A DNA stretch of 39,089 bases from positions 1 to 39,089 of the forward strand of contig JAICJC010000020.1 of the NCBI GenBank assembly GCA_025928655.1, given 5' to 3'. Positions 15,807 through 23,823 of this stretch are shown in pieces; the first letter of the stretch is position 1, and every line of letters begins with the position of its first letter. Made by a program: the position numbers and the translations under genes. The notes beneath the pieces are model-generated. The model was not told the origin of the DNA and did no database searches. It saw only the letters and a list, made by a program, of their open reading frames with translations. The stretch is from Thermoleophilia bacterium (GTDB lineage: Bacteria; Actinomycetota; Thermoleophilia; Gaiellales; JAICJC01).

Positions 15807-16403
15807 GTGGCCCGTCTCGTGCTCCTCGGCGCCGCCCTCGCGGCGGCGGCCGCCGCGCTCGCGCCGTCGAGCGCGGCCGCCGACCCGCCGACGCTGCGCA
15901 ACGCCGTGGTGAACGGCGGCTTCGAGCGCCCGCTGGTGCCGCTCGGAACCTCGCACCCGTTCCCCGCGATCCGCGGGTGGCGGCTGGCGTTCGGTCCCGA
16001 CATCGAGATCCAGAACCACGTCGCGGGCGACCCGGAGAGCGGCCGCCAGTTCGTGGAGCTCGACTCCGACGCCTCGAGCGGGATCTGGCAGAGGGTGCCG
16101 ACCCGGCCGGGGCGCCTGTACCGGCTGCAGCTCTTCTTCTCCCCCCGGCCGGGCACATCGGCGGCCGAGAACGTCCTCGTCGTGCACTGGCGCGGCTTCG
16201 TGGTCGGCCGGATCAGCGCCGACGGGCGCGGGCTCAGGAACACGGCCTGGCGGATGTACGCGTTCAAGGTGCGCGCGGCCCGCACGAGCACGCGCATCGA
16301 GCTCGCCGACGGGGGCATCTCCGACTCGGTCGGCACCGAGGTTGACGCGGTGAGCGTCACGCCCTGGCGCGGCCATCCGTTCGGGGGATCGTCTAGCAGG
16401 TGA
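15807..16403 (+). CDS. Exported DUF642-like / choice-of-anchor protein
   Basis: 198 aa with a signal peptide: ARLVLLGAALAAAAAALAPS followed by SAAADPP, with likely cleavage around AAA-D. The mature part is a beta-rich, carbohydrate-binding-like domain: VVNGGFERPL near its start, GWRLAFGPDIEIQN, ESGRQFVELDSDASSGIWQ, then PGRLYRLQLFFSPRPG and the late VDAVSV strand. These match the pattern of DUF642 and choice-of-anchor C proteins, which bind polysaccharides, but no anchor or sorting signal is present. GTG 15807 is preferred over GTG 15792 because it gives a cleaner signal peptide. Its last 11 bases overlap the convergent gene 16393-16989. Confidence 0.75.
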   Translation: MARLVLLGAALAAAAAALAPSSAAADPPTLRNAVVNGGFERPLVPLGTSHPFPAIRGWRLAFGPDIEIQNHVAGDPESGRQFVELDSDASSGIWQRVPTRPGRLYRLQLFFSPRPGTSAAENVLVVHWRGFVVGRISADGRGLRNTAWRMYAFKVRAARTSTRIELADGGISDSVGTEVDAVSVTPWRGHPFGGSSSR

Positions 16404-16989
16404 TCTGGCGACGGGTCAGGTTGCCGCGCCGCGCGCGGTGCCCGTCGATGCGCGCGGTCGCGGCGAAGGGGCCGGGGCGGCCACAGGTATAGACGTCCGG
16501 CAGCGAGAACGTGCGGTACTCGCCCGGCCGGTACTCGCCGGCGAACCAGGCGATGTCATCCCAGTCACCGATGATCGCCCCGCCGCGGGCACGGATCGTG
16601 AACGTGAACGCCGACCCGCCGTAGCAGCGCCGGCGGCTGACGTTCCGCAGCACCACGGTGGCGACCCGGTGGTGGGGCGGATGCGGGTACGCCCCCGCCC
16701 GCGCGAGGAAGGACAACCCGTGCCGGAGGTGGACACGGGCCCATTCGGGGCCGGACTCCTGCGTGGCGGACGACCGGCGAACCTCGACGGCCATCGTCAT
16801 GTCACGGAGGGCGCAATGTGGCACCCCGGGCCCGAGGCCGGTGTTGCTCGGTGGCGCCGGTGTGGCAGGGGACGCCCCGTGGCCCGAGGAGAGCCGCCCG
16901 CCCACGACGGCGACCGCCAGGAATGCGACGACTCCGACGACGAGGAGCCTGTCCGTCCACCGCCGCAGCCCCTGTGCGCGAACCGTCAC
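16393..16989 (-). CDS. Membrane-anchored or exported protein of unknown function
   Basis: 198 aa, family not recognised with confidence. A short basic N terminus (RAQGLRRWTDR) precedes one hydrophobic span (LLVVGVVAFLAVAVVGG), then a Ser/Pro/Ala-rich linker (ASPATPAPPSNTG) and a beta-rich extracytoplasmic domain with four Cys (HCAL, RRCYGG, YTCGRP and the final C). The layout resembles DUF4232-type actinobacterial surface proteins. GTG 16989 is the first sensible start; upstream lies a GGGGTC palindrome and the MDR stop. The 3' end overlaps the convergent gene 15807-16403 by 11 bases. The ORF track frame continuing to 17778 is antisense to the MDR gene. Confidence 0.65.
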   Translation of the reverse strand: MTVRAQGLRRWTDRLLVVGVVAFLAVAVVGGRLSSGHGASPATPAPPSNTGLGPGVPHCALRDMTMAVEVRRSSATQESGPEWARVHLRHGLSFLARAGAYPHPPHHRVATVVLRNVSRRRCYGGSAFTFTIRARGGAIIGDWDDIAWFAGEYRPGEYRTFSLPDVYTCGRPGPFAATARIDGHRARRGNLTRRQITC

Positions 16990-17011
16990 GGAATCTGCAC
17001 GCCCACCGTTC

Positions 17012-17024
17012 GGGGTCAGACCCC
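17012..17024. repeat. Palindrome GGGGTCAGACCCC overlapping the MDR stop codon
   Basis: Perfect 6+1+6 palindrome with the conserved flank CCGTTC just upstream, as at 10481. Read on the minus strand it supplies the last codons GGG GTC and the TGA stop of the MDR gene. Confidence 0.85.
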
Positions 17025-18056
17025 GGGTGTCAGCAGCACGCGGCCGTAGTGGTCGCGGGAGGCGAGCAGGGCCTGGGCGTCGGCGGCGCGCTCCAGGGGG
17101 AGCTCCGCCGAGATCGGCGGTGGGGCCACCCGGCCCTCGGCCAGCAGCCGGAACACCTCGTGAAGCTCGCGGCGGCTGCCGTCGCTCGAGCCGATGATCG
17201 ACACCTGGCGGGCGAACACGTCGACCAGGTCGATCGTCGCCTCCGACCCGGACGACGCGCCGCACAGCACGATGCGGCCGCGGTTCGCGAGCGCCGCGAG
17301 CGCCCCCGGGAAGGCGGCGCGGCCGACGTGGTCGACGGCGACGTCGACGCCGCGGCCGCCCGCGAGCGCCCGCACCTCGTCCGGCCAGCCGGCGGCGGTG
17401 TAGTCGATCGCGTGCTCGACGCCGGCCGCCAGGAGCCGCTCCCGCTTCGCCGCCGTGGACGCGGTCGCGATCACGCGCGCGCCGGCCATCCGCGCGAGCG
17501 CGATCGCCGCCCCGCCGACGCCCGAGCCGCCCGCCGTCACGAGCACGGTCTCGCCCGGGCGCAGCCCCGCCCGCGCGAACAGCATGTGGTAGGCGGTCAG
17601 GTACACCGACCCGGCCGCCGCGGCGACCCGGGCGTCGAGCCCGCCCGGGAGCGGGAAGACGTTGCGGGCCGGGGCGAGCACCAGCTCGGCGTAGCCCCCA
17701 TCGCGCTGGACGCCCATCACCTCGTACCCGGCGCAGGCGGCCTCGTCGCCCTCCAGGCAGTAGGCGCAGCGGCCGCACGAGTAGTCGTAGTGGACGTAGA
17801 CGGCCTCGCCGACCGCCACGTCGGAGACGCCCTCGCCCACCGCGGCCACCGCGCCCCCGACGTCGTACCCGGGGATGACGGGGAGCCGGGCGGCGTAGGC
17901 ATGGCCGACGTCCTCGCGCACCCAGATGTCGAGCCGGTTGACGGCGACGGCCCCCACGCGCACGACGACCTCGCCCGGGCCCGCCTGCGGGTCGGGCCGC
18001 TCGACCAGCTCCAGAACCTCCGGCCCGCCATACCCCGACATCACGACCGCGCGCAT
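17016..18056 (-). CDS. MDR-family zinc-binding dehydrogenase/quinone oxidoreductase
   Basis: 346 aa of the medium-chain dehydrogenase/reductase family with GroES-like N and Rossmann C halves. A structural zinc loop is intact (CGRCAYCLEGDEAAC), and the Rossmann motif is VTAGGSGVGGAAIALARMAGA. The residues usually holding catalytic zinc are not there: the first Cys position is Asn in VNRLDIWV, and the GHE motif reads PGYDVGG. The enzyme may therefore work without catalytic zinc, as quinone oxidoreductases do, while keeping the structural site. It begins 4 bases after the SDR stop and closes the seven-gene ABC-hydantoinase operon. Its stop lies in the palindrome at 17012, adding a TPGV tail. Confidence 0.9.
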   Translation of the reverse strand: MRAVVMSGYGGPEVLELVERPDPQAGPGEVVVRVGAVAVNRLDIWVREDVGHAYAARLPVIPGYDVGGAVAAVGEGVSDVAVGEAVYVHYDYSCGRCAYCLEGDEAACAGYEVMGVQRDGGYAELVLAPARNVFPLPGGLDARVAAAAGSVYLTAYHMLFARAGLRPGETVLVTAGGSGVGGAAIALARMAGARVIATASTAAKRERLLAAGVEHAIDYTAAGWPDEVRALAGGRGVDVAVDHVGRAAFPGALAALANRGRIVLCGASSGSEATIDLVDVFARQVSIIGSSDGSRRELHEVFRLLAEGRVAPPPISAELPLERAADAQALLASRDHYGRVLLTPGV

Positions 18057-18060
18057 CCGG

Positions 18061-18825
18061 CTAGTACGCCATCCAGCCGCCGTCGACCATCAGGTTCGCG
18101 CCGCTCGTGTAGCTCGCCTCGGAGGCCATGTAGGCGACCGCCGCGGCCACGTCCTCGGCCCGGCCGAGGCGCGAGAACGGCGTCCGCGACCTGACGTAGG
18201 CAAGGCCGGCCTCGTCGGCGCTCAGATCGCCGGGGGTGCCGGTCACGATCTTCCCCGGCGACACGGAGTTGCACAGGATCCCGTCGGCGCCGTGCTCGAC
18301 GGCGATCTGGCGCGTCATCTGCAGCAGCCCGCCCTTGGAGACGGCGTAGGAGAAGTGGCCCGGCGCCCCCACGAGGCCGTGCTGGGAGGTGATGTTCACG
18401 ATCCGCCCGCGCACCTCGTCCCGGGGCGGCTGCCCGAGCATCTGCCGCACCGCCGCCCGGGAGAGGATGAAGGCCCCGCGCAGGTTCACGGCCATCACGG
18501 TGTCGAAGTCGGCCACCTCCGTGTCGACGAGCGGCTTGGAGTGGCGGCCCGCGATGGCCGCGTTGTTGACGAGCACGTCGAGCCGGCCGGCCCGGTCGAC
18601 GGCGATCGCGACCAGCCGCTCGCAGTCCTCGGGAAGGGCGACATCCGCGGCGACGTGCAGCGCCTTCCCGCCCGCCGCCGCGATCACGGCCTCGGTCGGA
18701 TCGCCGCCCGTGATCGGATCCCTGCGGACGTCGGCGCAGACGACGTCGAAGCCGTCCGCCGCGAGCCGGATCGCGATCGCGCGGCCGATGCCCGACGAGG
18801 CGCCGGTGATGACGGCGCCGCTCAC
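18061..18825 (-). CDS. SDR-family oxidoreductase (second related copy)
   Basis: 254 aa. TGASSGIGRAIAIRLA at the N terminus, NNAAIAG, catalytic Ser in NITSQHGLVGAPGH, YAVSK for YxxxK, and the terminal VDGGWMAY. It is clearly related to the SDR at 14256-15038, sharing the ADVR-DP acceptor loop, which again favours NAD(H). GTG 18825 overlaps the dihydropyrimidinase-like gene's stop as GTGA. In this operon it may act on a product of the hydantoinase or on an alcohol imported by the ABC system; the substrate is unknown. Confidence 0.9.
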   Translation of the reverse strand: MSGAVITGASSGIGRAIAIRLAADGFDVVCADVRRDPITGGDPTEAVIAAAGGKALHVAADVALPEDCERLVAIAVDRAGRLDVLVNNAAIAGRHSKPLVDTEVADFDTVMAVNLRGAFILSRAAVRQMLGQPPRDEVRGRIVNITSQHGLVGAPGHFSYAVSKGGLLQMTRQIAVEHGADGILCNSVSPGKIVTGTPGDLSADEAGLAYVRSRTPFSRLGRAEDVAAAVAYMASEASYTSGANLMVDGGWMAY

Positions 18826-20159
18826 CCGCCCACCGCCAGGTAGGCGCCGCGATGCTCCTCGCCGATGAAGGTGCCGTCCTCGACGACGTGCACGCCCCGC
18901 GCCAGCACGTGCCGGATCCGGCCCGGCAGCTCGAAGCCGTCGTACGGCGTCCAGTCGAGCCCGTCGCCGAGACCCTCGAGCGTGATCGCGCTGGGCGCCG
19001 CCGGGTCCCACACCACCAGGTCGCCGTCGTTCCCCGGGGCGACCGCCCCCTTGCCCGGGAGGCCGAAGATCCGGGCCGGCGCCGCGCAGGCGACCTCGAC
19101 GAGCCGCTCGACCGTCAGCCCGTCCTCGCCCGCGAGCGCGAGCCCGATCGGCAGCCGGGCGGCGATGCCCGGGACGCCGGTCGGCACCCTGGTGAAGTCG
19201 TCCGCGACGGGCACCTTGTCGCGGTCGAGGCGCAGGTGGCAGTGGTCGGAGGCGTACGTGTCGAGCCCGCCGCGGACGAGCCCGCCCCGCAGCGCCGCCC
19301 GGTCGCCGGGCGAGCGCAGCGGCGGCGTCATCACGTAGCGAAGCGCGTCGTCGCCGTGGTGGCACGACTCGTCGAAGAGCAGGTGGTGGACGCAGGCCTC
19401 GCCGTACACCGCCTGGCCGCGGCCGCGCGCAGCGGCGAGCTCCTGCATGGGGCGGCTGCCGGTCACGTGCACCACGTAGGCGGTCGATCCCGCCACCTCG
19501 GCCATCGCCAGGAACCGGTGCACGCACTCGGCCTCGAGCGCGATCGGGCGGCTGCGCGGGAGCGACCCCAGGCCCATCTCGCCGGCGGCGACGAGCTCCC
19601 GGGTGAGCACGTCGATGACCCGGCCGTTCTCGCAGTGCGCGAGCACGACCATGCCGAGCGCCGCCGCCTCCTGCATCACCGCGAACGCCACGTCGTCGTC
19701 GGCCATGATCCCGAGCTCGATGTAGGCCAGCCACAGCTTCACGCTGCCGACGCCGAGCGCGTGCACGTCGCGCATGTCGCCGGGGCGGTAGGCCTCCGGC
19801 TCCCAGATCACCGTGTGCAGGGCGACGTCGGCGTGCGCCTTCGGCAGCTCGTCCGCGATCGTGCGGCGGGCCGCCTCGACCGGGCGCTCCCCCGGCTCGG
19901 CGTCGACGAACGCGAGCATCGAGGTCGTGCCGCCGAGCAGGGCGGAGCGGGTGTCGTCGGCGACCGCGCCGAAGATGTGCGTGTGCACGTCGATCGCCCC
20001 CGGCAGCACCAGACAGCCGGACGCGTCGACGACCTCCGCGCCCGTGCGGTCGACCTCCCCCACCGCGGCGATCGCGCCGTCGCGGACGAGCACGTCGCCC
20101 GCGACCGAGCCCGACGGGGACACGATCGTCCCCCCGACGACCGCCGTGACCGCGCTCAC
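18822..20159 (-). CDS. Dihydropyrimidinase/hydantoinase-like amidohydrolase
   Basis: Metal-dependent cyclic amidase of the amidohydrolase superfamily, 445 aa. All metal-binding elements are visible: DVHTH (His59, His61), the carboxylated lysine in VKLWLAY (about Lys141), LAHCEN (about His175), VVHVTGS, and the Asp of YASDHCH. The usual family ending (DLVVWDP followed by an ARGV-type strand) is present. It hydrolyses a cyclic amide such as a hydantoin, dihydropyrimidine, dihydroorotate or allantoin; which one cannot be told. It is preceded by the fused ABC ATPase and followed by an SDR, each with a 4-base GTGA overlap, so the imported compound is probably its substrate or the precursor. Confidence 0.9.
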   Translation of the reverse strand: MSAVTAVVGGTIVSPSGSVAGDVLVRDGAIAAVGEVDRTGAEVVDASGCLVLPGAIDVHTHIFGAVADDTRSALLGGTTSMLAFVDAEPGERPVEAARRTIADELPKAHADVALHTVIWEPEAYRPGDMRDVHALGVGSVKLWLAYIELGIMADDDVAFAVMQEAAALGMVVLAHCENGRVIDVLTRELVAAGEMGLGSLPRSRPIALEAECVHRFLAMAEVAGSTAYVVHVTGSRPMQELAAARGRGQAVYGEACVHHLLFDESCHHGDDALRYVMTPPLRSPGDRAALRGGLVRGGLDTYASDHCHLRLDRDKVPVADDFTRVPTGVPGIAARLPIGLALAGEDGLTVERLVEVACAAPARIFGLPGKGAVAPGNDGDLVVWDPAAPSAITLEGLGDGLDWTPYDGFELPGRIRHVLARGVHVVEDGTFIGEEHRGAYLAVGG

Positions 20160-21952
20160 AGGGCGCCGTCGGGGAGGCAGGGAGCCGCGGCCAGCAGCCG
20201 CCGCGTGTAGTCGTGGCTGGGCTGCGCCAGCACCTCCGACACCGTCCCGGTCTCGCACAGGGAGCCACGGTCCATCACCAGGACGGAGTCGGCGATGCAG
20301 GCGACGACGCCCAGGTTGTGGGTGATGAAGAGCATCGACAACCGCAGGTCGCGCTGCAGCTCCTGCAGCAGCTCGAGCACGGCCGCCTGCACCGAGACGT
20401 CGAGCGCCGAGGTGACCTCGTCGCAGACGAGCAGGTCGGGGCGGGCGGCCAGGGCGCGCGCGATCGCCACCCGTTGGCGCTCGCCGCCGGAGAGCTCGAC
20501 GGGGAAGCGCTCGCCGAGCCGCGCCGGCAGCTTGACCCGCTCGAGCAGCTCGCCGACCTCCCTCTCCGCCTCGGCCCGCGACAGGCGGCGCAGGACCCGC
20601 AGCGGCCGGATGATCGACGAGCGCACCCGCTGGCGCGGGTTGAGCGACTCGAACGGGTTCTGGAACACGATCTGGATCCGCCGCCGCACCTCGAGCGGGC
20701 GCCTGCGGGCGGTGCCGGCGATGGGGACGCCGTCGAAGCTGATGGTGCCCGCGGCCGGAACGTGCAGGCCGGCGATGCAGCGGCCGATGGTCGTCTTGCC
20801 GCTGCCCGACTCGCCGACGAGGGCGACGCAGCGGCCCTGCTCGACCGCGAACGAGACATCCGCGACGGCCGGGGCTCCCGACCGGCTCGACCGGTAGCGG
20901 GCCTCCAGGCCCGACACCTCGAGCAGCGGCGCCGACTCGACCGCGACCCCCGCCGCCCGGCCGTTGCTGCGCTCACCGGCCTGCAGGTCGAGCTCCATCC
21001 ACCGCAGGCAGCGGACGTGATGGCCCGGCACCGTCTCCTCGAGCACCGGCACGGTCTCGTGGCAGCGCGTCTGCTCGTAGGCGCAGCGGGGCGCGAAGGC
21101 GCAGCCGTTCGGCCACTCGCCGACGCCGACCGAGACGCCGGTGATCCCCCGCAGCGCCCGCGGCTTGCGGAAGTCGGGGATCGCCTCGACCAGCGCGCGC
21201 GTGTACGGGTGGCGGGGCCGCTCGAGCACGTCGGACGCCTGGCCGTTCTCGACGACGCGGCCGGCGTACATCACGGTGATGCGGTCGGCGCGCTGCGAGA
21301 CGACCGCCAGGTCGTGGGTGACGTAGACCATCGCCATGCCGTCCTCGTCCCGCAGCCGCCGCAGCTCGGCCAGGATGCGGTCCTGGGTGAGCACGTCGAG
21401 GCCGGTGGTGGGCTCGTCCAGGACGGCGACCGGCGGGTCGCACACGCACGCCATCGCGATCGTCACCCGCTGCTGCTGGCCGCCGGAGAGCTGGTGCGGG
21501 TAGCGGCCGGCGAAGCGCGGATCGCGCCCGAGCTCGACCCGCTCGAGCGCCGCGCGCACGGACTCGGCCGCCGCCCCGCCGCGGCGGTGGGCGCGCAGCA
21601 CGTCCAGGATGGCGTCGCCGACCCGCATCGACGGGTTGAGCGCGCCGCCCGGGTCCTGGGGCACGTACGACACCGTGTTGCCGCGCAGGCCGCGCAGCGC
21701 CCGCCGGTCGCGGCCGAGCACGCTCTCCCCGCCGACCTCGACGGTCCCGCCCCGCACCACAATGCCCCGGCGGGTGTAGCCGAGCAGGGACAGCGCCGTG
21801 GTCGTCTTGCCGCTGCCGGACTCGCCGACCAGCCCGACGATCTCGCCCGGCCCGACGCTGAAGGTGACGCCGTCGACGACCGGCTCGCCGCTCTGCAGGC
21901 CGAGACACAGGTTCTCGACCCGCACGACCGGCTCCACGGCCACGGCGCTCAC
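20156..21952 (-). CDS. Fused double ATPase of an oligopeptide-type ABC importer (DppD-DppF like)
   Basis: 598 aa with two complete ABC domains. Domain 1: GESGSGKTT near 38-46, LSGGQQQRVTIAMA, VLDEPTTGLD, and a Cys-containing oligopeptide-type tail (CAFAPRCAYEQTRCHE), which is the DppD/OppD C-terminal motif that can bind an Fe-S cluster. Domain 2: GESGSGKTT near residue 380, LSGGERQRVAIARALA, VCDEVTSALD. The two are joined by a short linker. Such fusions occur in GsiA-like importers. GTG start with GTGA overlap to the DppC-type permease. It energises the import system whose binding protein and permeases lie upstream in the operon. Confidence 0.95.
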   Translation of the reverse strand: MSAVAVEPVVRVENLCLGLQSGEPVVDGVTFSVGPGEIVGLVGESGSGKTTTALSLLGYTRRGIVVRGGTVEVGGESVLGRDRRALRGLRGNTVSYVPQDPGGALNPSMRVGDAILDVLRAHRRGGAAAESVRAALERVELGRDPRFAGRYPHQLSGGQQQRVTIAMACVCDPPVAVLDEPTTGLDVLTQDRILAELRRLRDEDGMAMVYVTHDLAVVSQRADRITVMYAGRVVENGQASDVLERPRHPYTRALVEAIPDFRKPRALRGITGVSVGVGEWPNGCAFAPRCAYEQTRCHETVPVLEETVPGHHVRCLRWMELDLQAGERSNGRAAGVAVESAPLLEVSGLEARYRSSRSGAPAVADVSFAVEQGRCVALVGESGSGKTTIGRCIAGLHVPAAGTISFDGVPIAGTARRRPLEVRRRIQIVFQNPFESLNPRQRVRSSIIRPLRVLRRLSRAEAEREVGELLERVKLPARLGERFPVELSGGERQRVAIARALAARPDLLVCDEVTSALDVSVQAAVLELLQELQRDLRLSMLFITHNLGVVACIADSVLVMDRGSLCETGTVSEVLAQPSHDYTRRLLAAAPCLPDGAL

Positions 21953-22797
21953 GACGTGACGCTCCGGGTCGTGCGCGGGACGTAGGAGCGGCCGAGGCTG
22001 CGGGCGATCGCATCGCCGGTCAGGTTGATCCCGATCGTGAGCAGGCCGATCATGGCGGCGGGCACCAGCACCGAGAACGCGTTCAGCTGGATGTAGGTGC
22101 GGTTCTCGCTGATCATGAGCGCCCAGTCGGAGTTCGGCGGCTGCAGGCCGAGGCCGAGAAAGTTGACGGAGGCGATGATCAGGATCGAGTACGTGAACCG
22201 CAGGCCGGCGTCCACGAGCACCGGCGCCAGGATGTTCGGGAGCACCTCGCGGCCGACCACCGCGAACGCGCGCTCGCCGCGGGCGATGCCCGCCTCGACG
22301 TAGCCGCGGGTCGAGACCTCGAGCGTGGCGGTGCGCACGATGCGGCTGATGGCGGGCGCCTGGATGGCCGCGACGCCGATGATCAGCACCGTGATGCTCG
22401 TCCCGGCGCCGGCGATCAGCACGAGCAGGAACAGCAGCGGCGGGAAGGCGAGCATCACGTCGACCGTGCGCATTAGCACCGGGTCGACCATCGAGCGGGT
22501 GTACCCGGCGATGAGCCCGATGGCCATCCCGACGAGGTAGGCGAGCACGGTGGCCGCCGCCGCGTACCCGATCACCGACCGGCCGCCGTTGAGGACGCGG
22601 CTCAGCACGTCGCGGCCGAGGAAGTCGGTGCCGAGCCAGGCGTGGCTCGAGGAGCCGGTCAGGGGGATGCCGACCGGCGCGGTCGGGTCGTGCGGCGCCA
22701 GGTAGGGCCCGAGGGCGGCGACGAGCACGACGAAGAGGACGATTCCGCCGCCGATGGCGCCGGACGGCGTGCGCAGAAACCTCAAGGCGTCGCTCAC
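21949..22797 (-). CDS. Oligopeptide-type ABC permease, DppC like
   Basis: 282 aa with about six spans. The N-terminal span is followed by the extracytoplasmic APHDPTAP and TDFLGRDVLSRVLNGGR motif typical of OppC/DppC. The permease loop for ATPase contact is YVEAGIARGERAFAVVGREV, and LGLGLQPPNSDWALMI is the usual C-terminal family block. Start GTG 22797 overlaps the DppB-type stop as GTGA; the ORF track extension to 23061 is a shadow. Confidence 0.93.
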   Translation of the reverse strand: MSDALRFLRTPSGAIGGGIVLFVVLVAALGPYLAPHDPTAPVGIPLTGSSSHAWLGTDFLGRDVLSRVLNGGRSVIGYAAAATVLAYLVGMAIGLIAGYTRSMVDPVLMRTVDVMLAFPPLLFLLVLIAGAGTSITVLIIGVAAIQAPAISRIVRTATLEVSTRGYVEAGIARGERAFAVVGREVLPNILAPVLVDAGLRFTYSILIIASVNFLGLGLQPPNSDWALMISENRTYIQLNAFSVLVPAAMIGLLTIGINLTGDAIARSLGRSYVPRTTRSVTS

Positions 22798-23804
22798 GCC
22801 GGCTCCCGCAGCTTGGGGACGAGCAGCATCACGACGAGGTCGGCGAGCAGGTTGAGGAGGACGTACACCACGGCGATCAGCATCGCGACCGACTGGACGA
22901 CGGTCACGTCGCGGTTCTGGACCGCGTTCACGAGCGCCGTCCCGATGCCCGGGTAGGCGAACACGCTCTCCGTGATGATGATGCCGCCGATCAGCCACTG
23001 CAGGTTCTGGGCCAGCACCTGCACGCTCGGCGCCAGGGCGTTGCGCAGCGCGTAGCGCCACAGCACCCGCCGCTCGGCGACGCCGTTCAGGCGCGCGGTC
23101 TGGACGTACTCGGTCTGCAGCACCTCGGTCATCCCCGCCCGCACCATGCGCACGCCGGCCGCGAGCGAGGCGAACAGCAGCGTGAGCACCGGCAGCACCA
23201 GCTCGGAGGGGTTGTCGAGCGGGTTCGCGCCCGGCGGCACGATCGCGACCGGCGGCAGCCAGTCGAGCCCGACGAAGAACACGCCGATCAGGAGCGACCC
23301 GGTCACGAACTCGGGCAGCGCGATCGCCCCCAGCGACAGGATGGAGATGGCGTGGTCGACCGCCTTGCCGGAGTAGATCGGGCCGATCACCCCGAGGCCG
23401 ATCGAGAGGGGGATCATGAAGAGGGCCGCGATCGCCGCCAGGATGGCCGAGTTCTTGAGCGGCCCGGAGATCTGGTGCCAGACCGTCTCGTGCTGGCCCT
23501 GGGCGAGGCTCACCGCCGAGAGCCCCAGGTCGCCGTGCAGGAACCCGCCCAGCCAGTCGGCGTAGCGGGCGGCGGCGGGCCGGTCGAGCTGCATCCGCTT
23601 CGTCAGCACCGCCTCGGCCTGCGGCGTCGCGTTCCGGCCCAGGATGACGCTGGCCGGGTCGCCCGGCAGGACGTTCAGCGCCGCGAAGATCAGGATCGAG
23701 GCGACGAAGAGCGCGACGAGCCCGCCGAGGAGGCGGCGGCCGAGGAACGCCAGCACCGGCGAGGTCTCTCGCCGGACGACCCGCGGCTCCGCTGCCGCGG
23801 TCAC
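22794..23804 (-). CDS. Oligopeptide-type ABC permease, DppB like
   Basis: 336 aa. First span LGGLVALFVASILIFAALNVLPGDPA with the DppB-typical LPGDPASVILG after it, the periplasmic loop RPAAARYADWLGGFLHGDLG, and the ATPase-docking segment YVQTARLNGVAERRVLWRYALRNAL. Starts at GTG 23804, 20 bases after the binding-protein gene, and overlaps the DppC-type gene by 4 bases. It forms the pore together with the next product. Confidence 0.93.
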   Translation of the reverse strand: MTAAAEPRVVRRETSPVLAFLGRRLLGGLVALFVASILIFAALNVLPGDPASVILGRNATPQAEAVLTKRMQLDRPAAARYADWLGGFLHGDLGLSAVSLAQGQHETVWHQISGPLKNSAILAAIAALFMIPLSIGLGVIGPIYSGKAVDHAISILSLGAIALPEFVTGSLLIGVFFVGLDWLPPVAIVPPGANPLDNPSELVLPVLTLLFASLAAGVRMVRAGMTEVLQTEYVQTARLNGVAERRVLWRYALRNALAPSVQVLAQNLQWLIGGIIITESVFAYPGIGTALVNAVQNRDVTVVQSVAMLIAVVYVLLNLLADLVVMLLVPKLREPA

Positions 23805-23823
23805 CGGCCTGCTGCGGTCGTCG

